Below, piece after piece: positions 10,796 to 22,472 of a stretch of DNA of 64,000 nt (position 1 is the stretch's first letter; each line of letters begins with the position of its first letter). The translations under genes and the position numbers were made by a program. The stretch spans positions 4,863,622 to 4,927,621 of the forward strand of contig NC_052489.1 of the NCBI RefSeq assembly GCF_009730915.1, in the 5' to 3' direction. This stretch comes from Dioscorea cayenensis subsp. rotundata (taxonomy: Eukaryota; Streptophyta; Magnoliopsida; Dioscoreales; Dioscoreaceae). The notes beneath the pieces were generated by a model that had not been told where the DNA came from, searched no databases, and saw only the letters and a list, made by a program, of their open reading frames with translations.

Positions 10796-11064
10796 CTCCC
10801 TCCATTTTTGTTTACTTGTTAATTTTACCTTATAAAAAGTTGGTTAAAATTAGTTGGTAACATAAAATTTATAAAAATTATATTAACTTTCCAATATTAG
10901 CCTTATTTAAAATATAATTTAAAAAATGAATTTGAGAATATAATTTATTGGAAGTTGTAGAAGTACGGATAAATTTAAAAAAAATAATATTTAATATTAC
11001 ACAAAATTTTTAAATGGACAAATAAAATAAAACTCTAATAAATAAAAAAGAAACGGAGGAGGAG
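10796..11064. mobile_element. Stowaway-type MITE (Tc1/Mariner)
   Basis: The left end reads CTCCCTCCATTTTTGTTTAC and the right end, on the other strand, CTCCTCCTCCGTTTCTTTTT. Both ends are flanked by TA (10794-10795 and 11065-11066). Length (269 bp), AT-rich interior, CTCCCTCC-type ends and TA duplication are those of plant Stowaway MITEs. It has no coding capacity. Confidence 0.75.
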
Positions 11065-11066
11065 TA

Positions 11067-11531
11067 TAAATGAAAAAGTTTATGATGGTTTGTTGTGAAA
11101 TTTCAATATTAACTAAATCAATCTTAGTTAAAGATTCGCCAACTCGAATTGAACAGAATTCATCAGAAAAATAAAATAAAACTAAACTAAAAAAATATTT
11201 TGATTCAATTTGGGTTTTAATAATTTGAAATGAGAATATTAATCTTTACACAAAAAAAAAACGTTAATAAATAAATCATATATTTTCGATGGAATGCTAA
11301 GCGATAATTATGCTGAATATTTTAATAAAATAAAAAATCTCATATTTTTTATTTAATTTTTAAATTTTTATTTTGAAAATGATTTGTTTAAATTTTTTTT
11401 TTTCATTTTACTATTTCTTTACATAGATATATAAAATACCAGGTACACTAATAAATCAAAGTCATCTGCATAAAATTATATATTTTTCCTCATTTTATAT
11501 TTTAAATTCATTTTTTATAATATATATATAA
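11067..11531. other. AT-rich non-coding sequence
   Basis: Nothing beyond AT-rich DNA and short homopolymers is visible between the MITE and the MULE target duplication. Confidence 0.6.
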
Positions 11532-12184
11532 TATATCTTTGGGAAAATTACTGTTTACCCTCGTGAATTTCAAAAATTCCCAAACAACCCATCCAATTTT
11601 GGCAAACCCCGGACAACCCTTCCGTTATTGTTCAACTTCCCTTTTACCCATACAGTTCACTTGAAATGCGACCATGTTACAAAATTCCATTTTTGCCCTT
11701 GAAAATGGCGAGAAAAAATGGCCACTCACATCATGTCCAACCTTTATACATACAATTTTGCATTTTTTTGTTGCCTTTTGTCAAACAAAGTTCAGAAGGC
11801 TCATCATATCTTCTTCTTCTTCTTTTTCTTATTCTCCTCATTTGCCTTGTTATATTTGAATTCTATCGGTTTCTTGATAAGATGAGAATTTCTTCGATTC
11901 GAGGGCTATTGTTCACGGCGCTGACTTCTTGGGAATTGGTGTTAGCTTAGCTGAGATACGTGAGCGATTGGGTCTTGATGTTCCCCGTGTCAGGGTGAAG
12001 TTTATCACACCCAATGGATATAAAACGGTTTGTCCAATAGAAAACGAGGTTGACTTCCAACGGATGTGCCATTGTCGATCTTGTCTAGATAGACGCTGTG
12101 CCATTGTCGAATCCTACTGAAAATGAGTTTTTGTCGTTGTAAGATTCTTCTCTTTTATGTTTATCTAGTTGTATAAGTTGATTA

Positions 12185-12355
12185 CTGTTTAACGTCGCCT
12201 GCCTTTGTTTAAATACATTATTTTATATTTAACAATTGTCTTCTTCGTTTAATTTATTTGTCAGTATTTAACTATTTACATTACCGTTTAGCATTGTAAT
12301 GTATCATTTAAACATTTTATGTCTCTGCTTAAAATATTTTCTTTTCCGTTTAAAC
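12185..12355 (+). repeat. 20-nt GTTTAA array in the first intron of the deleted MULE unit
   Basis: GTTTAA or a one-base variant starts at 12187, 12207, 12227, 12247, 12266, 12286, 12306, 12327 and 12348. The array fills the interval between a GTAAGA donor (near 12138) and a TTGCCAG acceptor (near 12370). The bases between motif cores are not conserved. Confidence 0.85.
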
Positions 12356-12667
12356 TGAAGTGTTGCCAGGTGGCCAATGGAAAATTTATGGTATCCCGTG
12401 CACAAGAATTAATGACGGCATTAAATTTTTTCTCGTTAATGAGAAAAGCTAGGTCCCCCGTGTGTTTTCCTTTTTTTTCTCGGATTTAAAGCGTCAACTG
12501 GCTTACGGACTTCACACCATAAATGAGAAAGAAGACCACTTCCCCTGAACACCCCCTCCTCCTCGTCCTCTACTTCTTCTCGGATGAGTTTCATCTTCAT
12601 GTGTCCAGTATATTCGTTTAAAGGATGTGTCATGATGATCTTCTTCTGGAGAATCAATCACACAACA

Positions 12668-13135
12668 AGTTAAACTTTCTTTTCCTATTCAAGTCAGAAA
12701 GCCCGCCTAATTGCCTGAATGCGGAGGATGACGGGAAAGTAATTAAGCGGAATTTTGACTTAATCAGGACAAGAAAGTTTTTATGCATTGCTTGATTACA
12801 GAGGATTCTCCGGAGAGGGTGACCATGACACCTACTTTAAAACAAAATTGATATTTATCACTTGAGAATTGTTCTCATCGTTTAAAATATTTTCCTTAGT
12901 GTGCAAATATTATTGTCTGTGTTTAACTCATAGGATCTTCGCTTCATTCAGACCACAAGTTAAACTATCTATTCTTGACCAGGTCGAAATGCCCGCGTAA
13001 TTGCCTTAATGTGTGGATTCTCCAGCGGAGGAGAACGGGCATTTTGACTTGGTCAAGAAAAGAAAGTTTAACTATCTTTTTACTTATTGCTTAATTGCGG
13101 AGGATTCTCCAGAGGAGGATAACCATGACACATCG
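12668..13135. repeat. Tandemly duplicated small hairpin segment
   Basis: Two hairpins about 290 bp apart are related to each other. The better one has 38-base arms at 12958-12995 and 13036-13073 (AGTTAAACTATCTATTC on the left, AAAGTTTAACT closing the right) around a 40-base loop. The first spans about 12668-12783. Each is followed by the same GAGGATTCTCC, then ACCATGACAC. No coding sequence is present. Confidence 0.7.
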
Positions 13136-13535
13136 ATTATATTCAAACTGTTTAACTACCTTATTTAACTGTTCGTGTTCTACGTTGTACAGGTTCAAGT
13201 TGATGCACATGTTATGCAACCGCCGTGAGCATTCGAAGGTACAGATACTTGTTGAGGAAAGCTAAAATCTTAATAGACGAACTAGGATAGACTCGTAAGT
13301 GTCCGATGTCCATGAAGACAATGTAAATGTTGTGGATGTTGTAAATGTTGTAAATATTTTATTTGAAATGAAACAAATGTATCTGAGTGTGAACTTTTGA
13401 TATTTAATCAGAGACCATTGTAAATGTTTAAATATTTTAAATGAAACAAACTGATTTGAGTGTCAACTTTTGATATTTAAATATTTTTAGAAACAAAAAA
13501 GGGCATTGTAAACAAATAAAATGTTAAACAAAATC

Positions 13536-14155
13536 GCTTTACTACTTAAACAGTGATAACGGTGTTTAAACAAAAAATAAATATGTTTAAACAGTGACAA
13601 CGGTTTAAACAAAAAAATAAATATGTTTAAACGATATACAAATTATTTAAACAGTGAACCGATAGTTTAAAGAATATATATATATCATTGTTTAAACGTA
13701 AAAAAGTTGACGTTTAAACAGAGACCCATGCGGTACCCAAGAGGATTGATGGAATGTTTGTAACACAATGTTTCGGAAAAATATCCATCTTCAACACGAT
13801 GTCGCAGAAAGCATTCAATTTAAACAATCACATATATTTTAAAACAGTTAAATCAAAATATTTAAACGGTTTACATATTGGTTTAAACGACATAATGTTA
13901 GTAACAACATTCAATTTAAACAGTGAACAAGCAAGTTGCTCAAGTGTTCTTTTCATGGAGGCTCTGTCAATGAACACAATGTCAGTAACAACATTCAATT
14001 TAAACAATAACATATATTATTAAATAATCAAATGATAATATTTAAACGGTTTACATATTTGTTTAAACTATATAAAAAGGTTTTAAATAGTTAACCAATA
14101 TGTTAAACACTGAATCATATTTGTTAAACATTAAAGATTGATATTTAAACAGAGA
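13536..14155 (-). repeat. 20-nt TTAAAC (antisense GTTTAA) arrays in the deleted MULE unit
   Basis: TTAAAC recurs about every 18-22 nt between 13536 and 13730, then again in 13815-13930 and 13995-14155. On the minus strand, the sense strand of the Ulp1-type gene whose remnants lie here, it reads GTTTAA. It is the same family as the arrays at 12185, 14998 and 22473. Confidence 0.75.
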
Positions 14156-14570
14156 GAGTCATGATAAGTGGAGTACTTTCCTTCGAGGGATGACATGTTG
14201 GCTTCTATCGTCCCTTGCTTACTTCCCGCCACTTCTTGCTTGCAATCGACCAGTCGCTTGCTAGGACTTCACACTGCAGCATCTTCCTTACAAGCGAAGA
14301 AAAACTTTGAGACAATGGTGGAAAGCGGCAATGGTGGAAAGCAACAATGGTGGAAAACGAAGAAGAACTACGAGCTAAGGAGCCAGTAATGATTGTCTCT
14401 AGGGATTAACACTTGTTGGTCACTTAAAGTGGGTCCATGTAGTGAAATACCTTTTTTGCCCTTTAAAATGGTGGAAAAATATCGCCCAATCACATCATGT
14501 CTGACTTTATGCATACAGTTGTGTACTTTTTTGTGAAACACATTTTAGAAGGCTCTTTATATCATCTATT

Positions 14571-14621
14571 TCTTCATCTTCTTCTTCTTCTTCTTCTTCT
14601 TCTTCTTCTTCTTCTTCTTCT
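14571..14621 (+). repeat. (CTT)n microsatellite
   Basis: An uninterrupted CTT/TTC run lies just upstream of the PB1-like exon of the transposase. The duplicated unit has a shorter run near 11812-11824, so the repeat expanded after duplication. Confidence 0.8.
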
Positions 14622-14997
14622 CATTTGGTTTGTTCGATTTGAGTTCAGTAGTTATATTATGGATAGTTTTTGTGGTATTGCTAGATACAACGGTGAGGGA
14701 AGAGTGCTAATGTTCACGGCGCTAACTTCTTGGGAGTCGATGATAGCTGAGATATGTGAGTGATAGGGTCTCGATGTTTCCCGTGTGAGGGTGAAGTTTA
14801 TCACACCCGATGGGTATAAAATGGCTTGTCCAATAGAAAACGATGTCGACTTCTAGCGGATGTGTCACGTTCACTTGATCTTCAAATGCTCTGTAGTCGA
14901 CCTTGTTATGGAGAAAGACGATGTGGCATTGTCGAATCCTACTGAAAATGAGTTTTTCTCGTTGTAAGATTATTCTCTTTTATATTTATCTAGTTGT

Positions 14998-15162
14998 ATA
15001 AGTTCATTACGGTTTAACTTTGATAGGCTCTGTTTAAATATATTCTGTTTGCATTTAAATTTTATCTTCATCGTGTAACTATTTGACTTAACGTTTAAAT
15101 TATGATTTTATTATTTAAGCACATTATGTCTCTGTTTAACTTATGGATGGTTTCGTTTAAAC
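14998..15162 (+). repeat. 20-nt GTTTAA array filling transposase intron 1
   Basis: The motif or a close variant starts at 15012, 15032, 15053, 15073, 15093, 15113, 15134 and 15155, a spacing of 20-21 nt. The array occupies nearly all of the 213-nt intron between GTAAGA (14964) and GACAG (15176). Confidence 0.88.
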
Positions 15163-15320
15163 TGAAGTGTTGACAGGAATTCGGATTTTGCAAGCTTCCC
15201 AGTCAACCCAATGGCGAACCTGACGGTGTGGGATGCCATCTTTCCTCGTTAGATCATTCTGAAGTGTTGTCGTTGGATATCGGACAACATTTTGAAGGCG
15301 TTGAACATTTCAGGGATGCA

Positions 15321-17079
15321 TGACACGTCCGAATATGCGTGTAAACCGCAAGTGCACGGGTGTCAAAGTGATAAAATACCCGGTGAGTCCGGTAGTCGAA
15401 TCCACAGAAAACAGGGCTACTAGTACTAACCTCTTCTTTGCCTTCTAGCCTAATGATAAATGGAAAGGTGTGGTGATCTAATGTGTGAAGAAATGAATAC
15501 CGGAGACGAATATGTAAGGGTGAAATGGAGGGAGAATCTCAATCAATAAAATTGAGGTACCCGGGTAATGCTTCCCCTAGGATCTAACATGAAGTTCAAG
15601 ATTCGCTAAATGCTTCTAAGCCGAGTCTAATAAGTCGAGGTAATCCAAAAACAACCGGCCCTTGCCTCCAAGCCAAAGGTACTAGTCCCTTACAAGGTCC
15701 CGGTGGAGAAATCGCTCAATCTCAACACCTCACACCCCATATGACCGCAATACGCTCTAGAGACACCTAAGAGTGAAACTGATTCCTAAAGATAGATCCA
15801 ACCCTAATTCCCGGCGAAGGATCCCTAACCCCATACAAGGTCCTGGCGGAGAAATCTCTCAATCTCACGCCTCACACCAAATATGGTTGCATAGAGTCTA
15901 GGGAATACGAAGATAGGAAACACTCAGTCGGAAGGGAAAGGGGACACTCTACTATCTCATGACTCACCTTCTCAACCCTCTTTAACCTTGAAGTTCTAAC
16001 TCTAATGGAGACCTCTCTCTCATCAAAGTAACAAATCATGCATATACAATCAACCACAAGGATCAATAAATCATGCAAGCAATGGGAACACAAGATTAAA
16101 AACTCAAATCAACTCGGATTAACTAGAAACATAATGCAAATCAATACAAAAGAATAGATCCTATGGTTCACATGCCCAAGTACCTACTAGGGTTTAGCCC
16201 TCCATGGGGCAAGTTACAAGACAATGATTAATACAATCAAAAATAACAAAAACCATAGAGAAAACCCCCTTGAATTCGTGATGATTGGCCTTGGTGGGTA
16301 GTTCAACGTCTTCAAGGATTCCTCTCCGAAGCTAGATCGCTAGTGGCTTCTCAAGTTCTATGACGGCGAAGAAAACTATTAAAGTTGGTGAAGAACACCC
16401 TCCAAATCGGCAAAGACCTCCTCTCCAAACCCTAGCCGTCTCACCCCTCAAGAGCCGGGCAAAAGATGAGAAAGACTAGGGCAAAACAGCTATTTATAGG
16501 CCTTAGACTGCGCCTGTCACATGCCTCCACGCGCCCATGTGGATTTTCCATGCGCCCGCGTGGGCTGCAGGAATTTCCACACGGTCGCGTAGAATTTCCA
16601 CGAGGGCGCGTAAACAGTAATTCTGCTACAGTATTAGCTGCAGTACTCTCCATAATCACGGTCCAAACACTCTTCTCTTGAGGCCACATGGTCGGGCACA
16701 TGTCCATGTGGTAGACAATAAGACTTTTTTTCATCGACGTATCTTTGAGAGGTCTTGCAATCTTCACAAAGAGAAGGAACATGAAGATGTGGCTGCCTTT
16801 GTGCCCTTCCAACTAGTGAATTGACTTGAATCTTCTTGGAAGTTGGCACACATCTCCACGTTCATGAACTCCTCTCGTGTCTTGGTCCTTGAATTGAACA
16901 AGAACTCCCAACATTGTGCCTTTATAGCTTATCTTTGCTTCCTTTTTACTCTTCAAGGTATTCACAACCTATATGCATAAAAGAACACCAAATACACAAT
17001 ATGAGACATAAACCATATTAAAATGATGCTCAATGCATGTAAAACATATATAGAAATATGTCTACTCAAGCACTTATCA
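15321..17079 (-). mobile_element. Solo LTR inserted in the transposase exon
   Basis: On the minus strand it begins TGATAAGTGCTTGAGTAGAC (from 17079) and ends GTGTCA (15321). The 5-bp flanks are ATGCA (15316-15320) and ACGCA (17080-17084), one mismatch. Joining the flanks restores the transposase order FRDA then RNFAI-type residues, so it is an insertion. No primer site or internal region adjoins it, hence a solo LTR of about 1.76 kb. The stretch near 15345-15410 (CCGCAAGTGCACGGG, then CCGGTAGTCGAATCCACAG) resembles the LTR ends of a widespread Gypsy-like plant family. That identification is from memory of the motif only. Confidence 0.78.
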
Positions 17080-18271
17080 ACGCACTTCGAAATTTTGCAA
17101 TCAAACAGAATTTCGACTTCAAATTCATAAAGAAGGAGAAACACCGAGTGACTGTGGAATGCGCTGCCGTTGGTTGTCAATGACGCCTTTATGCATCAAA
17201 AGAATATAATAAAAATACTTTCAGAATAAAGACAATGAACCCGTCACACACTTGCGGTGGTGGAGTGGGATCTGCCTCACACCCAAAAGCGTCCAAAAAA
17301 TGGGTAAGCGCACGGGTAATTCAGAAACTCAAAGAGCGGCCCTTGTACAAAGCCATCGACATTTAGAAGGACATGTTGTATGAACATGGTGTCCACATTC
17401 TATACAAGCAGGCTTGGTTAGGAAAAAAGCATGCCCGGGTGGTGTTCGATGGCAGCGATATCTCTAGTTATGATTTGTTGCTTTGGTACGTGGATAAGGT
17501 GGTTGAGACAAACCTCGGCAGCATTGCGATTGTGGAAAGAGACGGTGAGCGGTTTAAACGTGGATTCTTTTCTTTCAGAGCGTGTATTTTCGGATTCAAG
17601 AAGGCTTGCAGGCCGCTGTTGTTTATCGATGGTACCCACCTGCTTAGAAAGTATCGGAGTACTGTACTGGGTGCTACAGGCTAAGATGGAAACAATAGTT
17701 TCTTCCACGTCGCCTTCGGTATTGTCAACAACGAGACCGATGCCAATTGGACTTAGTTCATATCCAAGTTAGGTGATGCTTTATACGAGAAAGGAGATTA
17801 TCATGTGATAATTACATTCGTCTTGGACAGGTCCAACGGCCTTGTGAAAGCTATTGCGAGAGTCTTCCCTTCTTCCCCACATGCATACTGTCTTCGACAC
17901 TTGGAGGCCAATTTCATGAAAGCCAACGTCAGACTAGGGAAGGCATTGAGAGAGGAGTGCTGGTCTATATACTTTCATATTGCGTGGACATCTACGGGTA
18001 AAGATTTTGATGATACCGTGAATGAACTTCAGGCCACATCCGATTAATAAATCAGATATGGCACATTGGTCGAATTATCTATTCAGAGGCAAGCGTTGGG
18101 GTGAGATGTATTCAAATGTCACCGAGTTGTTCAATGCTTGGATTAAAAAAGCTCGGCATTTGCCGGTAACGAAGATGGTCTACTCCATAAGGTATTTGAA
18201 TATTCATTTTCACTTAAGAATTCGTATTATCCTTTAAAATAGTTTATAAATATTCAAATATCTTTTTCTGT

Positions 18272-18358
18272 GTTTAACCATCTACATCATTGTTTAATTT
18301 ATCATAATACTGTTTAATAAAGTGTGTTTATGTTTAACTATCAATGTCTTCGCTTAAC
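18272..18358 (+). repeat. 20-nt GTTTAA array in transposase intron 2
   Basis: The motif starts at 18272, 18292, 18312, 18332 and (as GCTTAA) 18352, a spacing of exactly 20 nt. It lies inside the intron bounded by GTATTT at 18192 and TACAG at 18392. Confidence 0.9.
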
Positions 18359-18984
18359 CTTGTCTGAGATTTGTGTTGTACGCGCTGTACAGGTTCAAGT
18401 TGATGTGCATGTTATGCAATCGCTGTGAGCAAGCAAACAAATGGGAGACCTACTTGTGCCCGGACATACATTCTAAGGTGGAGATACTTATTGAAGATAG
18501 CCGAAATCTTCGTGTTGGTCATTATGTTGATTATCGTTATGAAGTGATTAACCAATGCAGCTACTCTGTAGATCTTGCCATCAGAATATGCTCATGTCGC
18601 AGGTGGCAAGTTTATGGTATCCCGTGCAAACACGCTTGCGCTGTAATAATGCAGACAGACACCGACGTTTATCGATTTATTAGTAGCTACTTCACCGTCG
18701 ACAATTACAAACTGGCGTATAAGGAAGCTATATTCCCCATACCCGACGATGACAAGCCTACGGACAGAAATCGTGAATTGCGTCTGCCACCGCCTGTGAC
18801 GAGAAGGCAACTTGGGAGTCCTAGGTGAAAAAGGATCGAGTCACAAGCCTATGAGGTCCGCAAGTTACGTTGTAGCCGCTGCCACGGCTCCGGTCACAAT
18901 CGCAGATTTTGCAATGAAACTGTCGCCGACTAGCCATTGTAAAACAGCTGATTTTTAAAAAGAAACAAACTTAATTGTGTGCCA

Positions 18985-19280
18985 ACTTTTCATTTTTAAA
19001 CAGAGAAACCTTATTCTTACAGTTAACACATGTATTTAAATAGAGACATTGTTATTTTAAACGGTAAATAGTTATTTTCATAAATGACTAGTTCTCTTAA
19101 ACTGTAACATGGATATTTAAACAATGAAACTTAAAATTAAACAATGAAAGTGCAAGCTAAACATAGATACATGTAAATAAATATAGATACATGTAAATAT
19201 AGATACATGTAAATTTATATTGACAAAATTTGTCATGTTCTTTGAAAACAATGAATTGAATTTAAACTAGTTTACATTTG
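18985..19280 (-). repeat. TTAAAC repeats between the convergent MULE genes
   Basis: Loosely phased TTAAAC/TTTAAA motifs fill the spacer between the end of the transposase and the end of the Ulp1-type gene. A short ATAGATACATGTAAAT tandem lies at about 19160-19215. Motif orientation is that of the Ulp1-side gene. Confidence 0.65.
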
Positions 19281-20061
19281 AAACTAACACAGCGTATTCT
19301 ATGAACCCGCTTTCAAACACTCACCTTTGGCAGTGATGCCGGCTGCCCTCCCCTCCTTATGTACGCGGGAAACATACTTTAATCGCAGATAAGGGACGTC
19401 CGTCTGCAGTAGCCGTAGCTTCTCATCTGCAAGTAACTGCTCGATAAACCGCATCACATAGACGGCGCAGTCGACACTTCTTTGTTTTTGTCGTGGGGTT
19501 TCAGTGTCGTGAACAAGTGGGTACTTTGCGGTCGCTGATTCGCCGAACTCCATGTCGATACAAAGGTCGAATAGGTTCCGCTGTGGAGGTATACAAGTTG
19601 ATATTAGAATACCAGTTATTTACCAAACACTATTACTCAAACACAAATTATTAAACCACTTACCATTTCTAGCGCGTCTTTATCGTATTCCTTGCTTTGG
19701 CATGAAGAATAATGCATGTATTCTTGTTTGTCATTATCAAGGATGACGACATGGAAGTGGTCATTCATAATTATCGGGAGGATGACAATTTCAACATCAT
19801 GCAAGTTGCGCCCAGCATCTCCGACATAGCCATAGTGGTATCATGTGCGTCTTCCTGCATTGACATAAACAGTGCCAGTGGTCGTGTGATGGAGGTGCAC
19901 TTCTTATAACGATATGGCACTATCCTCAGCAAATTTTGGATTATACATGCGAAAGCGTCCATCACATCGTCTGCGACCATCTTCTTCCCCTCAAGCAGAT
20001 CGAATAGCCTGGACCGTGTTGTGCTGACAGAGTCATTCTTCCACACGACAGTGCTGTGGTT

Positions 20062-20215
20062 AAACGGTAACAGAGATACGTAAACAATATTGTAAATATT
20101 TAATTGATACATCAACCGTTTAAATTCTATTTGGAATATTTAAACGTTAAATATAAAACTTAAAGGGTAACATGTAATAGTTTAAACAATACCATAAAAA
20201 CTTCAAACTTACTTG
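20062..20215 (-). repeat. 20-nt repeat array in an intron of the Ulp1-type gene
   Basis: TTAAAC, TAAAC or TTAAA variants occur about every 20-21 nt from 20062 to 20215; on the gene's sense strand they read GTTTAA. Confidence 0.78.
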
Positions 20216-21474
20216 TCCATAGGGTAGTTGAGAAAGATCCTTATCAACTCATGTTCGTACTTGTTGAGGCGCTATTGCCTAACGTATTTTTTCTTCTTCG
20301 GAAGAAAGACTTTCCGAACTTCTTCTAATTTTTGACTGGTATTGATCTTCTCTCTCGTCGCCATTTCGGCGACATTCCCTTGACCCTCGTCAACAGCTGT
20401 TTTGGGATCATCATGCGGCACTATTGTTGCCTGTTGTCGGTGTTTAGCACCAGCATCATCTTCCTTCGATGCGGGCATGACGGCAAGATTAAGCGGAGAT
20501 ATATCCTTACATGCTTCTTGTTGTTGTGCGATTGTGTCTGCCTTCGATGCGGCACTGTCGGCCGTTAGTTCCACCGTGACTATGATTTCGTTGACAATAG
20601 AGTCAACGACCTTCTCAATCGTGGCCACGACAACAGCATCAATGGGAGACAGAATGTTAGCTAGTTCTTGTTCTTCAGGGATTGTATCCATCTTTGATGT
20701 CGCACTGTCAGCCGCCCGTTCCACTGGGTTCATGATTTCGTTAACAACAGAGTCATTGATCTTATCAACCGCGGCAATGACAACATCATATGCGATCTCC
20801 TCCACCGTGACGGCTATGTCATCAACGGTAACACCATTAGCCACCGATGGTGCTGCTATTATTTTATCATCAACTGGCGGTGGAGACGGAGGCATTATTG
20901 TTTTCCTCTTTTTCGCAAGCCTCTTTGAATGAGGCTATTTTCGAATGGCCTCCCCGATGATGTCGTCGTCGTCGGATTCTGACGCTGCGTCCGTCCCGGG
21001 TGCTTCATTTGTTCGGAGGGACGGCGTAGTCGATTGTGACCAATCTTCCAATGCCTTAACCCGAGCGACAAGCCGAGGAAACTCGATCATTAATATCTGG
21101 CAAGCCTACAGAAGAGTTGTAGTGACATCCTCGCCTAGTGCCGTCGGGGGCGCTACCATGGTCGGGGGGCTGCCACGATCGGGGGGACTGTCGATGTCGT
21201 CATCGGTGGGGGTGTTACAATCTGGCGGGGTAATGGAGGGCTTCTCCGGCGTCGAGGAATGCGTGAGCGTTTTGGGCTGGAAGTAGGAGAACGGCATCGA
21301 GCGTGCACAGAAGTGGTTGTCTTCTCATCTTGTCTTCGAACAAGTGGTTTCAAAGCAATAGCATCCAACCAACGGTTGGCCCGAACAAATATATCTTCAT
21401 CAAGATTCCCCGGAACCAACTCAGGAAACTAACATGTGTAAACCAAACAATTTAGAGAAATCATTCAGTTTAAA

Positions 21475-21600
21475 CAATAAAAACTATAGTTACACATTGA
21501 ACTTATATATTTAAACATTGAAGAATACTTTTTAAACGGTAAATGAATAAAGTTAAACGGTAAATAATATGTTTAAACATTAACGTCTACTGTTAAACAC
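21475..21600 (-). repeat. 20-nt repeat array in an intron of the Ulp1-type gene
   Basis: TTAAAC cores occur at about 20-21-nt spacing. On the minus strand the intron starts GTGTTTAACAG (near 21603) and ends ACATGTTAG (near 21430), so the array is the intron itself. Confidence 0.82.
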
Positions 21601-22472
21601 ATTGTTCATGATTTATTATCTCTTTTCCTTCGAGATATGACAAACTGGTTTCTATCGTCGCTTGCTTCCGGTAAGTATTTTCACCGTAGCACAGCATCCT
21701 TGGGATCTTGCAGAAACGGACTTTCTTTCCGGTTCCAGTCAGCTCATAAAACCAGATGTTAAGCGCGACAGTGCAACTCTTGATATACCCTGTGTTGGTC
21801 TTCTTCCCCGCGCATCTAGCTTGCACTCGAACGGTTGCTTGTGGAATGTCCTCCATAAGCCACTTGTGCGTCGCCTGCGCCATGCGTATCGCCCATGCCA
21901 GGTAGATCATCGACATAATCAACGATCCAGTTAGGAACCGAGCAGGAGGTATTTGGGAAGAGGATAGTATCCATGAGGTACACCATTAGTAGTTTCACAA
22001 AATTTTCTTCTTCTCCCCTCTGTCCAACGAGTTGCTGAAGAGTGCTCCTGATGGAGTCTCTGTGTCTCTCGTAGGTTTTGGATAAATACCTCTCTTTGAA
22101 AGCTGAGCGTGTTTTCTTCTTCTGAAACACGACTGCGTCTCCATCGCAACGCAGACCAAGAACGAAGGCCACATCTTCAGGCTTGAAAGTCAGCATGCTT
22201 TCCCCGATCATGAATTTATTGGTGCGGCTATCGTACCTTTGCAACAAAGAATTAAGAAGGGGCCACTCTTGGAATACAGCTTCCAACTCAGTAAATGTTG
22301 CAAACGGTGTCCTTCGGATGATCTCCCAGTATCGAGGGATCATGTGAACTTTCAATTCAGCCATGGTTTCCACTGCCGATATTAAGTAGCATCGCCCATT
22401 AACTAGATTAACCGCTATAATCACAAGCCTGCGATAATAACAACACATTCAGTCAGCCGTATTCACAAATTG

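Larger units (their letters stand above)
11652..14395. pseudogene. Deleted tandem copy of the MULE unit
   Basis: This block matches pieces of the full unit in the same order. 11690-12120 matches 14450-14960, including the PB1-like exon whose frame reads LGLDVPRVRVKFITPNGYKT. The piece around 12370-12410 matches the SWIM exon near 18600, 13190-13270 matches 18390-18510, and 14160-14290 matches the Ulp1-gene region near 21610-21690. Large parts are missing, so no protein is encoded. The neighbouring full unit lacks the first 110 or so bases of the element end. The two units therefore share one pair of outer ends. Confidence 0.7.
14659..18932 (+). pseudogene. MuDR-type transposase pseudogene (PB1-like, MULE, SWIM and CCHC domains)
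   Basis: Exon 1 (to 14963) encodes a PB1-like domain (VRVKFITPDGYKMACPIEND). After intron 1 (GTAAGA at 14964 to ACAG at 15176), exon 2 holds the Mu DNA-binding type region (FRDA..., then NTFRIKTMNPSHTCGGG), then the MULE catalytic core with PLLFIDGTHL near 17620-17650, VLDRSN near 17820 and AYCLRHLEANF near 17885-17915. After intron 2 (18192-18392), exon 3 gives the SWIM zinc finger (CSCRRWQVYGIPCKHACAVI) and a C-terminal CCHC knuckle (CSRCHGSGHNRRFC) ending near 18932. A 1.76-kb solo LTR sits inside exon 2, and several stops interrupt it (for example TGA near 17180, TAG near 17685). Confidence 0.87.
19299..22448 (-). pseudogene. MULE-borne Ulp1-like cysteine protease gene (C48 family), degenerate
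   Basis: The minus-strand exons read, N to C: a domain from about 22340 (YWEIIRRTPFATFTELEAVF, then LTFKPEDVAFVLGLRCDG) that resembles the DUF1985/plant-mobile type domain of such elements; a block at 21900-21600 (IKSCTVALNIWFYELTG); Pro/Ser-rich and Ala/Asp-rich linkers (21420-20272); and a C-terminal Ulp1 peptidase part. The protease region shows the catalytic His and Asp in HFHVVILDND (near 19750) and the catalytic Cys in QRSVDCAVYVMRF (near 19470). Family members remove SUMO-like modifiers or act in the element's own cycle. A frameshift near 21900 and other breaks suggest a pseudogene. Introns hold the 20-nt repeat. Confidence 0.75.
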
